A stretch of 64,000 bases of DNA from Deinococcus aestuarii (lineage in GTDB: Bacteria > Deinococcota > Deinococci > Deinococcales > Deinococcaceae), in NCBI RefSeq assembly GCF_018863415.1, contig NZ_JAHKSN010000003.1:62001-126000 (forward strand), read 5' to 3'. Of the stretch, positions 35,947-44,244 are shown one piece after another (the stretch's first letter is position 1; each line of letters begins with the position of its first letter). The notes beneath the pieces are model-generated. The model had not been told where the DNA came from, ran no database searches, and saw nothing but the letters and a program-made list of their open reading frames with translations. Position numbers and translations under genes: made by a program.

Positions 35947-36726
35947 TCAGGGCGCGGCCTCGGCCCTCGCCACCCGGTCGAAGATGGTGATGACCTGCTC
36001 GAAGGCCTCCGGCCCCACCTGGATCACCCCCGAAAAGGGGCGGTCGAGCGCGAGCACCAGAAACAGGATCAGCGCGATGGTGCCCGACAGCGCCAGCACC
36101 ATCAGCCCCTGCGACCACACGCTGCGCACCCCGAAAAAGTACGAGAAGGCCACCGTCACCACAGCCCCCACCCACAGCACCCCCCACATCAGCCCCGGCA
36201 GGTGGGACCGCCCGCTGAGCAGCCGCAACCGCCGCTCGTCGCCCAGGTCGTTCAGCCGCTCCAGCGCCTGCGTGTACCAGACGTTCTCGTACCCGGTGCG
36301 GGGTTGCAGGCCCAGGTACGCCTCCCACAGCCGGTCGTAGGCCCGCTGGGTCTCGGGGCTCGCCTGCCCCCGGCCCAGTGCGGGCCACTCCCGCGTCACC
36401 ACCGCCTCGGCGTACCCCCGCAGGTCCCCCCGCAGCGTGGCGCGGGTCTCGGCGGGAAAGGCGCGGGCGCCCCGGTAGAGGTCGGCGAGCGCGTTGGCCT
36501 CGCGGTCCACCCGCGTGCGGGCCTCGCCCTGCGCCTCCCAGGCGACGATCACCACGAAGGCGAGCAGCACGGCGTACAGCACCCCGACCACCGCGTAGAC
36601 GAAGCCCGCCACCTCCTTGTGGGCCTCCAGGGTGGAGAGCTGCACCGAGCGGCGCACCCCCACCATCCCACCCAGCGAGACCAGCACGGCGGCGAGCACG
36701 AACAGCAGCGCCGAGAGCCACCCCAT
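35947..36726 (-). CDS. DUF4239-type membrane protein (bestrophin-like)
   Basis: Membrane protein of 259 residues with two N-terminal helices (ALLFVLAAVLVSLGGMVGVRR; AGFVYAVVGVLYAVLLAFVVIVAW), a cytoplasmic helical middle (EAQGEARTRVDREANALADLYRGARAFP), and two C-terminal helices (GLMWGVLWVGAVVTVAFSYFFG; LMVLALSGTIALILFLVLALDRPFSG). This layout and the EAxAL..LYR segment identify DUF4239, a family of unknown function distantly like bestrophin channels. It is the only plain membrane protein in an island of secreted proteins. Confidence 0.82.
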   Translation of the reverse strand: MGWLSALLFVLAAVLVSLGGMVGVRRSVQLSTLEAHKEVAGFVYAVVGVLYAVLLAFVVIVAWEAQGEARTRVDREANALADLYRGARAFPAETRATLRGDLRGYAEAVVTREWPALGRGQASPETQRAYDRLWEAYLGLQPRTGYENVWYTQALERLNDLGDERRLRLLSGRSHLPGLMWGVLWVGAVVTVAFSYFFGVRSVWSQGLMVLALSGTIALILFLVLALDRPFSGVIQVGPEAFEQVITIFDRVARAEAAP

Positions 36727-36882
36727 CAGCGCCTCCCCCGGTCAGGCCCGTCGCGGCGGACCCCGGAGGCGACCGGGAATGGGCTGGTACGGGGTCTCTT
36801 CTCCATACATCCTCCTGCTGAGGGGGAGCGGGGCGGGGACGAGGGCCTGTGCTGCCCGGCCCCGCCCCCCGCCGCGAGGCGG

Positions 36883-37374
36883 TCAGCCGCAGTTGCTGAC
36901 CACGGGCACGGCGTTGCTGGTGAGCACCCGCGTCACGCCGCTGCCGCTGAAGCCCTGCATCTCCAGCTCCGAGTACCCGATCACGTTCGGCGACACCACG
37001 ATGCTCTGCTGCCCCAGCGTGCCCGTCCCCACCCTCAGCGGCGCGGTTCCCGCGGGCAGGCCGAAGGTCACCCGGCCCGCGCCGCCCGAGATGCTCGTGC
37101 CCGTCACATTGATGCCCTGCCGCTCTCCCGTCGTCACGCCCACCAGGGAGACTTGCACGCGCTCCAGGTCGCCGCCGTACAGGAAGTCGAACTGCATCGG
37201 CGTGGGCAGGTTGTCGCAGATCAGCGGGCGGCCCAGGTTGTCCGTGTACCCGCTGGTGAGCACGGGGTCGGTGACGTAGAGGTCGTCGTCCGGCGTCGTT
37301 CCCCCGCACGCGGCGAGGGCGCCGAGCAGGGGAAGGGCCAGCAGCGGGCGGGCGAGCCTGGAAGTCAGGGTCAT
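36883..37374 (-). CDS. Hypothetical lipoprotein
   Basis: Exported lipoprotein of 163 residues with lipobox LAAC (LLALPLLGALAACGG). The mature part is beta-rich and hydrophilic, with two further Cys residues (ICDNLP and VSNCG at the end) that may form a disulfide. No family recognised. It lies 12 bases downstream of the two-domain MliC-like gene on the same strand, so it is probably co-expressed. Confidence 0.65.
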   Translation of the reverse strand: MTLTSRLARPLLALPLLGALAACGGTTPDDDLYVTDPVLTSGYTDNLGRPLICDNLPTPMQFDFLYGGDLERVQVSLVGVTTGERQGINVTGTSISGGAGRVTFGLPAGTAPLRVGTGTLGQQSIVVSPNVIGYSELEMQGFSGSGVTRVLTSNAVPVVSNCG

Positions 37375-37386
37375 GGGGGTCTCCTC

Positions 37387-38118
37387 CTACTGGGAGAGGG
37401 CGACGCAGTTGTTCGCCACGGTGATCTGGGGTTGGTTGAGGCCGCGCTGCGCGAGGAAGCCCTGGTTGCCCTGGGTCACCCAGGTGTAAAAGCCGTTCGT
37501 GTACCGCACCCCCGAGCCCGATTCGGTCTGGTAGAGGGTGTCGGTCTCGCCCTGCCAGAAGAGCTGGGCCGCACTCGGGCCGAGGTAGGCCACGGCGATG
37601 CGCTGCCCGCCGTCGCAGGTGTAGTTCACGGTGTTGACGTTGGAAGGCCCCGAGGGGGACGGGCCGAAGCCCGGCACGGGGATGACGGTGGACCCTCCGC
37701 CACCGGGGCCGACGGGGATGATGGTGGAGCCTCCACCGCCAGGGCCGACGGGAATGATGGTGGAGGAGCCCCCGTTGTTGGGCTGACACCCCGAGGCGAC
37801 CGTGAAGCCGTTCTGGTTGAGGAACGCGCCGCCGCCGCCGATGTTCCAGCTCGTGACCGGATCGGAGTAACGCACGACCCCCCCGAACGGCACCGGGCCC
37901 TGGTTCCGCCGGACCAGGGTGTAGGTGACGCCGCCGAAGTTGAGCTGGGCCACGAACGGGCTACGGTACGCCACATCGAGGGCCACGCCGCCACCGCACA
38001 GGTACGAGATGTCGGTGCCGGGCACAGGCACGCCGGGAATGCCCTGCGCGCGGGCGAGGGTGCCCACCCCCAGCAGGGCGAGGACGGTCAGGACGGCGGG
38101 GAGACGGGGGGCGTTCAT
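37387..38118 (-). CDS. Secreted two-domain MliC-like protein with repeat linker
   Basis: Exported protein of 243 residues: signal peptide (MNAPRLPAVLTVLALLGVGTLARA), a first MliC-like domain (ISYLCGGGVALDVAYRSPFVAQLNFGG ... VVRYSD ... GCQ), a linker of 12-residue repeats (GGGGSTIIPVGP), and a second domain (VNYTCDGGQRIAVAYLG ... ESGSGVRYTNGFYTWVTQGNQGFLAQRG ... NNC). Only the second domain has the intact Ser-Gly-x-Gly-x-x-Tyr inhibitory loop; the first has diverged. A bidentate lysozyme inhibitor, or a binding protein built on that fold, is a reasonable reading. The chosen ATG lies directly before the signal peptide. Confidence 0.72.
   Translation of the reverse strand: MNAPRLPAVLTVLALLGVGTLARAQGIPGVPVPGTDISYLCGGGVALDVAYRSPFVAQLNFGGVTYTLVRRNQGPVPFGGVVRYSDPVTSWNIGGGGAFLNQNGFTVASGCQPNNGGSSTIIPVGPGGGGSTIIPVGPGGGGSTVIPVPGFGPSPSGPSNVNTVNYTCDGGQRIAVAYLGPSAAQLFWQGETDTLYQTESGSGVRYTNGFYTWVTQGNQGFLAQRGLNQPQITVANNCVALSQ
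37681..37770. repeat. 36-base tandem repeat inside the two-domain MliC-like gene
   Basis: Two and a half copies of a 36-base unit (37681-37716, 37717-37752, partial 37753-37770) with few differences. On the coding strand they give the 12-residue linker unit GGGGSTIIPVGP. Such repeats can expand or contract by slippage and change linker length without frame loss, since the unit is a multiple of three. Confidence 0.85.
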
Positions 38119-38175
38119 GCGGACCTCTCTTCCGGCGGAGGGGGCTGGGGCCAGACACCCCGGCCCCACCCGGGC

Positions 38176-38622
38176 CTACTGCACGAGATTGCCGATCTGG
38201 CCGCGAATCTCGCCGTTCGGGTAGGTCTCGGAGTGGACGTTGACGTAGAGCTGGCGGTTATTCAGCCACGTCACCTGCTGCTCGCTCAGGGTGAAGGTCC
38301 CGCTGACCCGCCCGCTGCGCGCCCCGTTCGTCACCTGGTCGATCACCAGCGGCAGCAGCACCGGGGCGTTGGTGTTCTCGTCCGCCGGGCCGTGGATGTG
38401 CGCGACCGTCACCGCCGAGCTCAGGTCCTGAAAGGTGCCCACGACCGTCAGGGTGCGGCCCTTGAGGGTCAGGCTGGTCTGCCCGGTCGCGGTGGTGGTG
38501 ACGACGGGGCGCTGATTGGCGCCGGAGAGGTTGGTGCCGTAGCGGGTGGTCGTCTCAAACTGCCCGCAGGCGGTGAGGGTGAGGGCGAATCCGGCAAGGG
38601 CGCTGAGGGGGAGTCGGTTCAT
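38176..38622 (-). CDS. CHRD-domain lipoprotein
   Basis: Lipoprotein of 148 residues with lipobox LTAC. The mature part is a single CHRD domain: YGTNLSGANQRPVVTTTATGQTSLTLKGRTLTVVGTF, then VAHIHGPADENTNAP and the closing LYVNVHSETYPNGEIRGQI. The His-rich loops (HIHGP, VNVHSETYPNGEIRGQI) are the family hallmarks. CHRD domains occur in extracellular proteins of unknown role, named after animal chordin. It lies upstream of the two-domain MliC-like gene on the same strand. Confidence 0.9.
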   Translation of the reverse strand: MNRLPLSALAGFALTLTACGQFETTTRYGTNLSGANQRPVVTTTATGQTSLTLKGRTLTVVGTFQDLSSAVTVAHIHGPADENTNAPVLLPLVIDQVTNGARSGRVSGTFTLSEQQVTWLNNRQLYVNVHSETYPNGEIRGQIGNLVQ

Positions 38623-38800
38623 GGTCGGTCTCCTGAAGGGGTCGGGGGGCGGGGGAACGGGGCGTCGGGCGAGGTTGGGTCAGGGTTCACCTCCTGGCCC
38701 CGGGCGCGGAGGAGACCGCGTGGCCCGCGGGGGGAGAGGTCGCTTTCGCCGGGCTTCTCCCAGGCCGCCGATGGTTGGAACCATTCCGGTCACCTCCCCT

Positions 38801-39319
38801 TCAGCGCCCGGCCCGCACGCTGCGCGCCACGGCGCCCAGGAGGGGCAGGTCCGCCGGGGCGGCGGCACTCAGCACGAGCCAGTTCCGGGCGCCCCCGTCC
38901 AGCGGCACGAGGTAGAGGGGGCCCAGCGGACCGCGCGTGCCCCGCCAGGTGCCGACCCAGGCGGGTCCTCCCCCGGAGCGCGTGAGGCGGGCGAAGCTCA
39001 GCAGGGCCCCGGCCCCCTGGATGCCCAGCGGCGCGAACTGCCGCGCGTAGGCGTCCGGGCTGAGGCGGCGGGCGCCGACGGGACGCGGCAGAACCGTGGC
39101 GGTGAGGGCGTCCTCCTGCCCCGAACGCCGCAGGGCCACGCCCCCCACGAAGGGCCGCACGGTGTAGCCCCCCGGGTAGCGCAGCGTGAAGCCCGCGCCC
39201 GCGTAGGTCCGGTCGAGGATGGGGGCGGCTCGGGGCGAGGGGGTCCCCCCTCCGGCCAGGGCCAGCCCCGACGAGGTGACCAGCAGGAACAGGGCGGCAC
39301 CGTTGAGGCGGACGGACAT
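38801..39319 (-). CDS. Hypothetical secreted protein
   Basis: Exported protein of 172 residues with signal peptide MSVRLNGAALFLLVTSSGLALA. The mature part begins with DRTYAGAGFTLRYPGGYTVRPF and has repeated short beta strands; this opening resembles PsbP/DUF1795-type domains (x-F-x-L-x-Y-P-x-G-Y), but the match is too weak to assign. A bacterial ribosome site (GGAGG) precedes the ATG. It is 28 bases downstream of the chagasin-like gene and probably part of the same transcript. Confidence 0.65.
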   Translation of the reverse strand: MSVRLNGAALFLLVTSSGLALAGGGTPSPRAAPILDRTYAGAGFTLRYPGGYTVRPFVGGVALRRSGQEDALTATVLPRPVGARRLSPDAYARQFAPLGIQGAGALLSFARLTRSGGGPAWVGTWRGTRGPLGPLYLVPLDGGARNWLVLSAAAPADLPLLGAVARSVRAGR

Positions 39320-39347
39320 GGGCAGACCTCCGGGGGCAAAGGGGGCG

Positions 39348-39794
39348 CTACTGGACGGTCACGGTCAGGTCGAACTCCTGCGCGTTCGGCCCCGGCGGCG
39401 AGGAGGGGCGCCTGTAGAGCAGCGTGAGCTCCACCTCGCCCGGCTGGACGGCCTGATAGCTCAGCAGGACGAGCCCGCCCGCGCCCAGCCCCGTTCCCTG
39501 CGCCAGGAAGCTCGGCTGGCCCAGCGGCAGCAGCGTCGGCCAGGCGTCGGTCTGCGGCTGCCAGGCGTAGCCCGTGGAGGGATTGCCCGGCAGGGTGATC
39601 TCCAGCGTGTCGCCCACGTTGAGCCTGACCTCTCCCCCGTCGGCGTCCTGACCCACCCGGACGACCCGGGGCAGGGGCGGAACGGGCGTGACCGCGCCTC
39701 CGGGGGCGACGGAGCCGGAGGCGGCGGGCGCGCACCCGGCGAGTCCCGCGAGGACGAGCACCACGGCGGGGGCCAGCAGCAGGGAGTTCTTCAT
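39348..39794 (-). CDS. Chagasin-like (I42) cysteine-protease inhibitor lipoprotein
   Basis: Lipoprotein of 148 residues with lipobox LAGC. After a Pro/Ala/Gly spacer the chagasin fold is recognisable: VRLNVGDTLEITLPGNPSTGYAWQ (the N-P-x-T-G-Y-x-W loop), GTGLGAGGLVLLSYQAVQPGEVELTLLYRRP (the G-x-G-G and R-P-W loops, here RRPSS) and EFDLTVTVQ. Family members block papain-type proteases through these three loops. ATG 39794 has GGAGG upstream; the frame is open further but non-coding. Target protease unknown; no papain-like gene is in the window. Confidence 0.85.
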   Translation of the reverse strand: MKNSLLLAPAVVLVLAGLAGCAPAASGSVAPGGAVTPVPPLPRVVRVGQDADGGEVRLNVGDTLEITLPGNPSTGYAWQPQTDAWPTLLPLGQPSFLAQGTGLGAGGLVLLSYQAVQPGEVELTLLYRRPSSPPGPNAQEFDLTVTVQ

Positions 39795-39847
39795 CTGTTC
39801 CTCCTTCCCTCTCCGGGGACGTGGGCTCGCGCCCCGCCCGCCGGCCA

Positions 39848-40471
39848 TCAGAACCACGCGACCCGCACGCCCACCTGCGACAGCGACAGGCTGCGGCTGC
39901 CCGTCTCGTAGAACACCCGCCACACCGGCAGCGTGCGGTCGATGGGCCCGGCCACGACCCCGCCGTCCGGGCAGCCGTAGTTCATCCGCAGACCGGCGAC
40001 CGGCGCCGTCGCCCCGGTCAGCGCCACGCACCGCTGCCCGTTCGCCAGTTCCAGCGCCCAGGGGGTGCCCGCCGGGTAGTTCGGCTCACTCGCCCGCGTT
40101 CTGCCCGGCAGGGCGCCGCTGCGGGTGAGCAAGACCGCGTTGGCGCTCCAGGGATCGGCAGAGCAGGCCATCGGATCGCGGGGATTCAGCGACGTGAAGC
40201 AGGGGTCGAGGATACGGTTGCCGCTCATGCAACGGTAGGCGTCGGGCCGGGTGGGCGAGGCGGCCGAGGCGGCGAAGCACGAGCCGCTCGCCTGCCCGGT
40301 GACCGCGACGCCGATGAGCAGACCGCCGCCCGGCTTGAAGGGCGTGTAGAGCTGCACCCCGGTGAGGGTGGGCGGCGTCGTCTGGGCCGTGGCCGGGCCT
40401 CCGGCGCCCAGCGCCAGAAAGACCAGGGCGAGGGACCTGTGCCACTTCGGGAAGTCAGTGCTTGGGATCAT
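39848..40471 (-). CDS. Hypothetical secreted protein
   Basis: Exported protein of 207 residues with signal peptide (WHRSLALVFLALGAGGPATA). The mature region has a probable disulfide-rich core (SGSCFAAS, YRCMSGN, DPCFTS, ACSADPW, QRCVAL, NYGCPDGG) and ends with a motif I recall from actinobacterial secreted proteins of unknown function: RMNYGCPDGGVVAGPIDRTLPVWRVFYE. Start ATG 40471 is chosen for spacing to GGAGG (40482-40486); ATG 40480 is also possible. Both lie inside the end of the upstream TAP-like gene, so the two are coupled. Confidence 0.65.
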   Translation of the reverse strand: MIPSTDFPKWHRSLALVFLALGAGGPATAQTTPPTLTGVQLYTPFKPGGGLLIGVAVTGQASGSCFAASAASPTRPDAYRCMSGNRILDPCFTSLNPRDPMACSADPWSANAVLLTRSGALPGRTRASEPNYPAGTPWALELANGQRCVALTGATAPVAGLRMNYGCPDGGVVAGPIDRTLPVWRVFYETGSRSLSLSQVGVRVAWF

Positions 40472-42026
40472 CTCCGTCATGCCTCCGGGGGAACGCGTTC
40501 TGAACCTCATCGGGCAGCACCGTGTTCGGCGCGGGAACCCGCCCGGTGATGAGGTACTCGTCGAGGGCGTCGCGGGTCTGACTCACCCCGCCGAGCAGGT
40601 AGGAGGTGTGGCCGTCCCCCTCGCGGGTGAGCAGCACGGCGTTGTCAAACTGCCCCAGCACGCCGTTCGCCCAGGCGTACGCGGTCGAGGGATCGTGGCT
40701 GGCGTTCACGAGCGGGACCGGCGGGGTGCCCCGGATGGTCAGGCGCCGGGGCGGGTTGTTCATGGGCACCGGCCAGCCGGGGCAGTTCGCCTGGACCCCC
40801 CAGCTCGCCGCGTCGTTGCGGATGTGGGGAGCCACCGATTCGGAGAGTCGCCGCTTGTAGACCAGAGCGTGGAAGCTCCGCGCCGTGGCGGGCCAGTCGA
40901 GGCAGGTGATGGCGAGCGTGGCGTAGTTCTCGTCGCTCTCCGATCTGTAGACCGCACTCGACAGGCGGCTCGCGTCCCCCGCGCCCGCGTCGGCGAGCGC
41001 CCTCGCCAGGCCGATCCAGCCTGGAAAGCCCAGCGAGGGCAGCGGGTCTTTGAAGAGGAGCTGGCCCTGGAGGTTCTGGAAGACCTGCTCGCCGGTGACT
41101 TTCGCGCGGCACGTGCCGGTCTTCTCGCACAGCGGCGCGGGGAGGGGCGCCTGATTGGCCTTCGCCACCAGCGCGTCCACGAAGGCGCCCACCTCCTGGC
41201 CGTGCAGCGCGCAGTCCGGCGTCTGGCCGCACCACCTTGCGAAACGGTCGAAGCTGTCCTCGACGGTGACGGAGGCCGTGTAGTTGAAGTAGGTCTCGGG
41301 CAGCGAGTGGTCGAGCACCCCGTCGAGCGCCATCACCCGGATGTTGCGCGGGTAGCGGGCCGCGTACCCGGCGCCGATCTGGGTGCCGTACGACAGGCCG
41401 AGGTGGTTGAGCCCCCCCTCCCCCACCGCGACCCGGACGGCCTCCAGGTCGCGCACCACGCTGGCGGTGTCCACATGGCCGAGGAGTGGCCCGGTCCGTT
41501 GCAGGCAGCTCTCGCCCGCCGCCTTGTTGTAGGCGACCAGCCGGGCGAAGGCCGCGTCGTCCTGCGGGAACTGGGACGGGGGGGCGGTGTTCCAGACGCT
41601 GGGATCACACCTCACGGGCGTGCTGGTGCCCACGCCGCGCGGGTCGAAGCCGATGATGTCGTAGGAGGCGCGCAGGCGCCGGGTGAAGAGGCCCTTGCCC
41701 TGCGCGTCGAGGGCCACGTACTGGGACCCCGCGCCGCCCGGCCCGCCCGGCTCGAAGATCAGGGTGCCCAGGCGCCCCGCCGGATCGGTGGCCCGCAGCC
41801 GCGTCAGGCCCAGGGTGATCTTTTCCCCGCCGGGCTGCGCCCAGTCCAGGGGCACCATCAGGGTGGCGCACTCCAGCGGGGCCGGGAACGACTTCTGGTC
41901 GGCGCAGGGGCCCCAGCGCAGGGTGGACGTGGGCACCTGAAGGGAGACCGCGCTCAGCCCGGCGAGGGCGCCCGCGCCCAGGGCCGTGGTGAGGAGGACC
42001 CTTGCAGGGAGGCTGGGGCTTTTCAT
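40455..42026 (-). CDS. Secreted TAP-like alpha/beta hydrolase (tripeptidyl aminopeptidase family)
   Basis: Exported serine hydrolase of 523 residues. After the signal segment (LPARVLLTTALGAGALAGLSAV) comes the S33/TAP core: oxyanion motif FEPGGPGGAG, IIGFDPRGVGTSTP, nucleophile elbow GLSYGTQIGAGYAARYP, acid Asp in NASHDPSTAYAWANG and His in REGDGHTSYL. Streptomyces relatives remove tripeptides from secreted proteins; others are esterases. Six Cys residues suggest disulfides. ATG 42026 follows GGAGG by six bases. It is the largest hydrolase of the secreted island. Confidence 0.88.
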   Translation of the reverse strand: MKSPSLPARVLLTTALGAGALAGLSAVSLQVPTSTLRWGPCADQKSFPAPLECATLMVPLDWAQPGGEKITLGLTRLRATDPAGRLGTLIFEPGGPGGAGSQYVALDAQGKGLFTRRLRASYDIIGFDPRGVGTSTPVRCDPSVWNTAPPSQFPQDDAAFARLVAYNKAAGESCLQRTGPLLGHVDTASVVRDLEAVRVAVGEGGLNHLGLSYGTQIGAGYAARYPRNIRVMALDGVLDHSLPETYFNYTASVTVEDSFDRFARWCGQTPDCALHGQEVGAFVDALVAKANQAPLPAPLCEKTGTCRAKVTGEQVFQNLQGQLLFKDPLPSLGFPGWIGLARALADAGAGDASRLSSAVYRSESDENYATLAITCLDWPATARSFHALVYKRRLSESVAPHIRNDAASWGVQANCPGWPVPMNNPPRRLTIRGTPPVPLVNASHDPSTAYAWANGVLGQFDNAVLLTREGDGHTSYLLGGVSQTRDALDEYLITGRVPAPNTVLPDEVQNAFPRRHDGDDPKH

Positions 42027-42207
42027 GGAAGTCCTCCGTGTGTCGGTGTCCCGGAGCACCTGCGGACGGGACGGGCGGGCGCTTCCTTTCGTCATCGCCC
42101 ATCCCGGGCCCTCGGGGCTGAAGGAGGCTGAGCCCGGCGGCGGACACGAGGCGGGTCAGGGTGCGCACCCCGCTCTTTGGGCGGTGAAGGGGCTGCGCCG
42201 GGCCCCT

Positions 42208-43488
42208 TCACCGGAAATCGGCGACGGTGAAGAAGAGCGGGAGCGTGCCGTCCCCGGCCCGGGCGGGCCCCGTCACCACGAACTGGGGTGGTCTGTCGCC
42301 TCCCGCCTGCGCCGCCACCGCCGCCGGGTCCACCGTGCCCGCCAACGTGTAACGGTCGATCACGAAGGGCACGCTGCTGGCCGTCGTGTTGTCCGGCCCG
42401 TCCCCGAGCTGGAAGTGCAGGTGCGGACTCGTCGAGTTCCCGCTGCTGCCCAGTTTCCCGAGCGGCTGCCCGGTCCTCACCCGGTCGCCCACCTTCACCG
42501 TGACGCTGCCCGTCTGGAGGTGCGCGTAGGTCGCCCACACGCCTTGCCGCATCTGCACCACCACGCTGTTGCCGATGTAGTCCGCGGGCTTCTGCACGGT
42601 CGTGGCCGGTTGCCCCACCCCCGTCTCGGGCATGTCGTTGCGCACGTACACGACCGTGCCGTCGGCGGCCGCGACCACCTCGGCCCCGTAGCCGTACCAC
42701 TGCGCGTTGGTCGAGCCGTCGCCGCTGAAGAGCTGGCCGTCTTGCAGCCGCACCCAGTCGATGGCGAAGGTCTCGGGCTTCACATAGCGCAACCCGTCGT
42801 CCACCCCCTGGAGGTAGCGGTGCAGGGCGGAGGGGGCGCAGCAGCCCACGAAGTTGAACCAGCCCGCGCCTCGCAGCGGAGGGGCGATCACGACCGGCGC
42901 CCGGGTCTGCACCGGGAGGTCAGGCCCGTTCACCGTGAGACTGCCAATGTCGGAGGCGCCGCGCGCGTCCGGGGGAAAGCTGTAGGTAATGCGGTGCGTC
43001 AGCCGGGCGGGCACCTGACCCCTGGGCACCACGACGTCGAGGATGGCGGTGGCGGTGCTGCGCTCAGGGATGGGGTTCATCGCCTGACCCGGGGCGATCT
43101 GGCCGGCGGGGAGGGCGTTGCTCAGGCCGGCACCCTGCCGGGTGACCGCGCCGAGGGCCGGGCCTTCGAGCTTCAGCAGCGAGCGGCCTCCCGCATCGAG
43201 CACCTCGACCGAAGTGAGGGTGACGGGCGCGGTAAAGACGTTGGTGAAGAGGAGGTCGTATTCCAGGTGCTCCAGGCCGTCGCTGCCGAGCACCCGCAGC
43301 GGGTCGTTCGTCGAGGCCACGAGGAGCGCGGTCGGGTGCGAGGCGGACGCGGCCCGCGAACCCTGGCCCGTCACCATCGGGGCGCAGGCGGCCAGGGTAA
43401 GACAGATGAGCCCCGTGAGCGCCAGCGGCAGAGCCGTGCGGAGCGCGCGGGAACGGGGCCGTCGGGACGAGGACTCGGTGTTTGTCAT
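42208..43488 (-). CDS. M23-family peptidase lipoprotein
   Basis: Lipoprotein of 426 residues with lipobox LAAC. The first 190 residues are beta-rich; the C-terminal half is an LytM/M23 domain: HRYLQGVDDGLRY (first His/Asp ligand area), AEVVAAADGTVVYVRNDMP, VVQMRQGVWATYAHLQTGSVTVKVGDRVRTGQPLGKLGSSGNSTSPHLHFQL with H356 and H358. These are the zinc and catalytic His residues of endopeptidases that cut peptide cross-links in cell walls. The first motif is less standard (H-x8-D), so activity should be tested. ATG 43488 has GGAGGG upstream. Confidence 0.87.
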   Translation of the reverse strand: MTNTESSSRRPRSRALRTALPLALTGLICLTLAACAPMVTGQGSRAASASHPTALLVASTNDPLRVLGSDGLEHLEYDLLFTNVFTAPVTLTSVEVLDAGGRSLLKLEGPALGAVTRQGAGLSNALPAGQIAPGQAMNPIPERSTATAILDVVVPRGQVPARLTHRITYSFPPDARGASDIGSLTVNGPDLPVQTRAPVVIAPPLRGAGWFNFVGCCAPSALHRYLQGVDDGLRYVKPETFAIDWVRLQDGQLFSGDGSTNAQWYGYGAEVVAAADGTVVYVRNDMPETGVGQPATTVQKPADYIGNSVVVQMRQGVWATYAHLQTGSVTVKVGDRVRTGQPLGKLGSSGNSTSPHLHFQLGDGPDNTTASSVPFVIDRYTLAGTVDPAAVAAQAGGDRPPQFVVTGPARAGDGTLPLFFTVADFR

Positions 43489-43594
43489 GGTCAGACCCTC
43501 CCGGGGCAGGCGCCAGCGGACGGCGGCGCGGAATCGGTCAACGGTGCGGTGCACGACAGCGGCCCAAACGACTGACTCCTGGAAGACTTCGGGC

Positions 43595-43888
43595 TCAGAC
43601 CGTCACGCTCACTTCGTAGTCCTCGCGGCTGGGCGGCGCCCCCAGCACCGGTTGAAAGCGCGCGATCTCCTCGTGGAAGACGCCCCGGGCCTCCGCCGCG
43701 TGCATCTCGGCCTCGCTCGCCCAGAGCGTCAGCAGCAGCCCCCGCCCCGTGCGGGCATCTGTGAGCAGACGGGCCTCGCAAAAGCCCGGCTGCGCTCGCA
43801 GCAAAGGCAGCACCAGATCGCGGTAGATCGACACGGCGCCGCTCATCTTGCCGGGGCGAATCTGAACGGTGACGATCCTTGCGTGCAT
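43595..43888 (-). CDS. ABM-like (antibiotic biosynthesis monooxygenase fold) protein
   Basis: Small dimeric alpha-beta-barrel type protein of 97 residues: ARIVTVQIRPGKMSGAVSIYRDLVLPLLRAQPGFCEARLLTDARTGRGLLLTLWASEAEMHAAE. The fold includes quinol and anthrone monooxygenases and haem-degrading proteins; substrate unknown. ATG 43888 fits GGGGG five bases upstream; GTG 43894 is an alternative. No signal peptide, unlike the genes beside it. It lies outside the secreted operon by spacing (106 bases to the M23 gene) but on the same strand. Confidence 0.75.
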   Translation of the reverse strand: MHARIVTVQIRPGKMSGAVSIYRDLVLPLLRAQPGFCEARLLTDARTGRGLLLTLWASEAEMHAAEARGVFHEEIARFQPVLGAPPSREDYEVSVTV

Positions 43889-44244
43889 CTCCACCCCCGA
43901 CGGCGTAGTTCAACCGGACGCCCTGTCCCTGCGGGCTCGCATGATCCCCCTCCCGGACAACCCGTCCCCTCGCTTTGAATGAGAGGTTGGCAAGGCGACC
44001 GTGTAATGCCCGTGTACCGGCAGGCCCCGGAATGAGCCCCCACATCACGGTCCTTCACGAAGGGCTGGAAAAGACTGTCTTGGACGCCGGGAGGAGTGCC
44101 CACCTCCCCCGGGGGCCTGTCTAGACTTAATCGATCTTTCAAGGCCGCCCCCACCCAGGTGGCTCCTTCGGAAAACCCTGGACGGGGTGGCCCGGGACGT
44201 GGCATGGTGAGTTTCTTCACACCGCCGCCGGAGGACCCCGACCC
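43889..44244. other. Intergenic region upstream of the AfsR-like regulator
   Basis: 356 bases between divergent genes. No gene is seen. It holds an inverted repeat GGGAGG-8-CCTCCC (44089-44108) followed by the palindrome CCCCCGGGGG, and a short AT-rich patch (TAGACTTAATCGATC, from about 44121). These may be promoter or operator parts, but none matches a known site. Confidence 0.3.

Noticed and set aside
37681..37770. Possible CRISPR-like array (36-base repeats)
   Set aside because: Copies abut with no spacers, lie in frame in a coding gene and encode a Gly-rich linker.
35854..38985. 1043-codon plus-strand open frame across five minus-strand genes
   Set aside because: It spans several independent genes with signal peptides on the minus strand; no credible start or domain.
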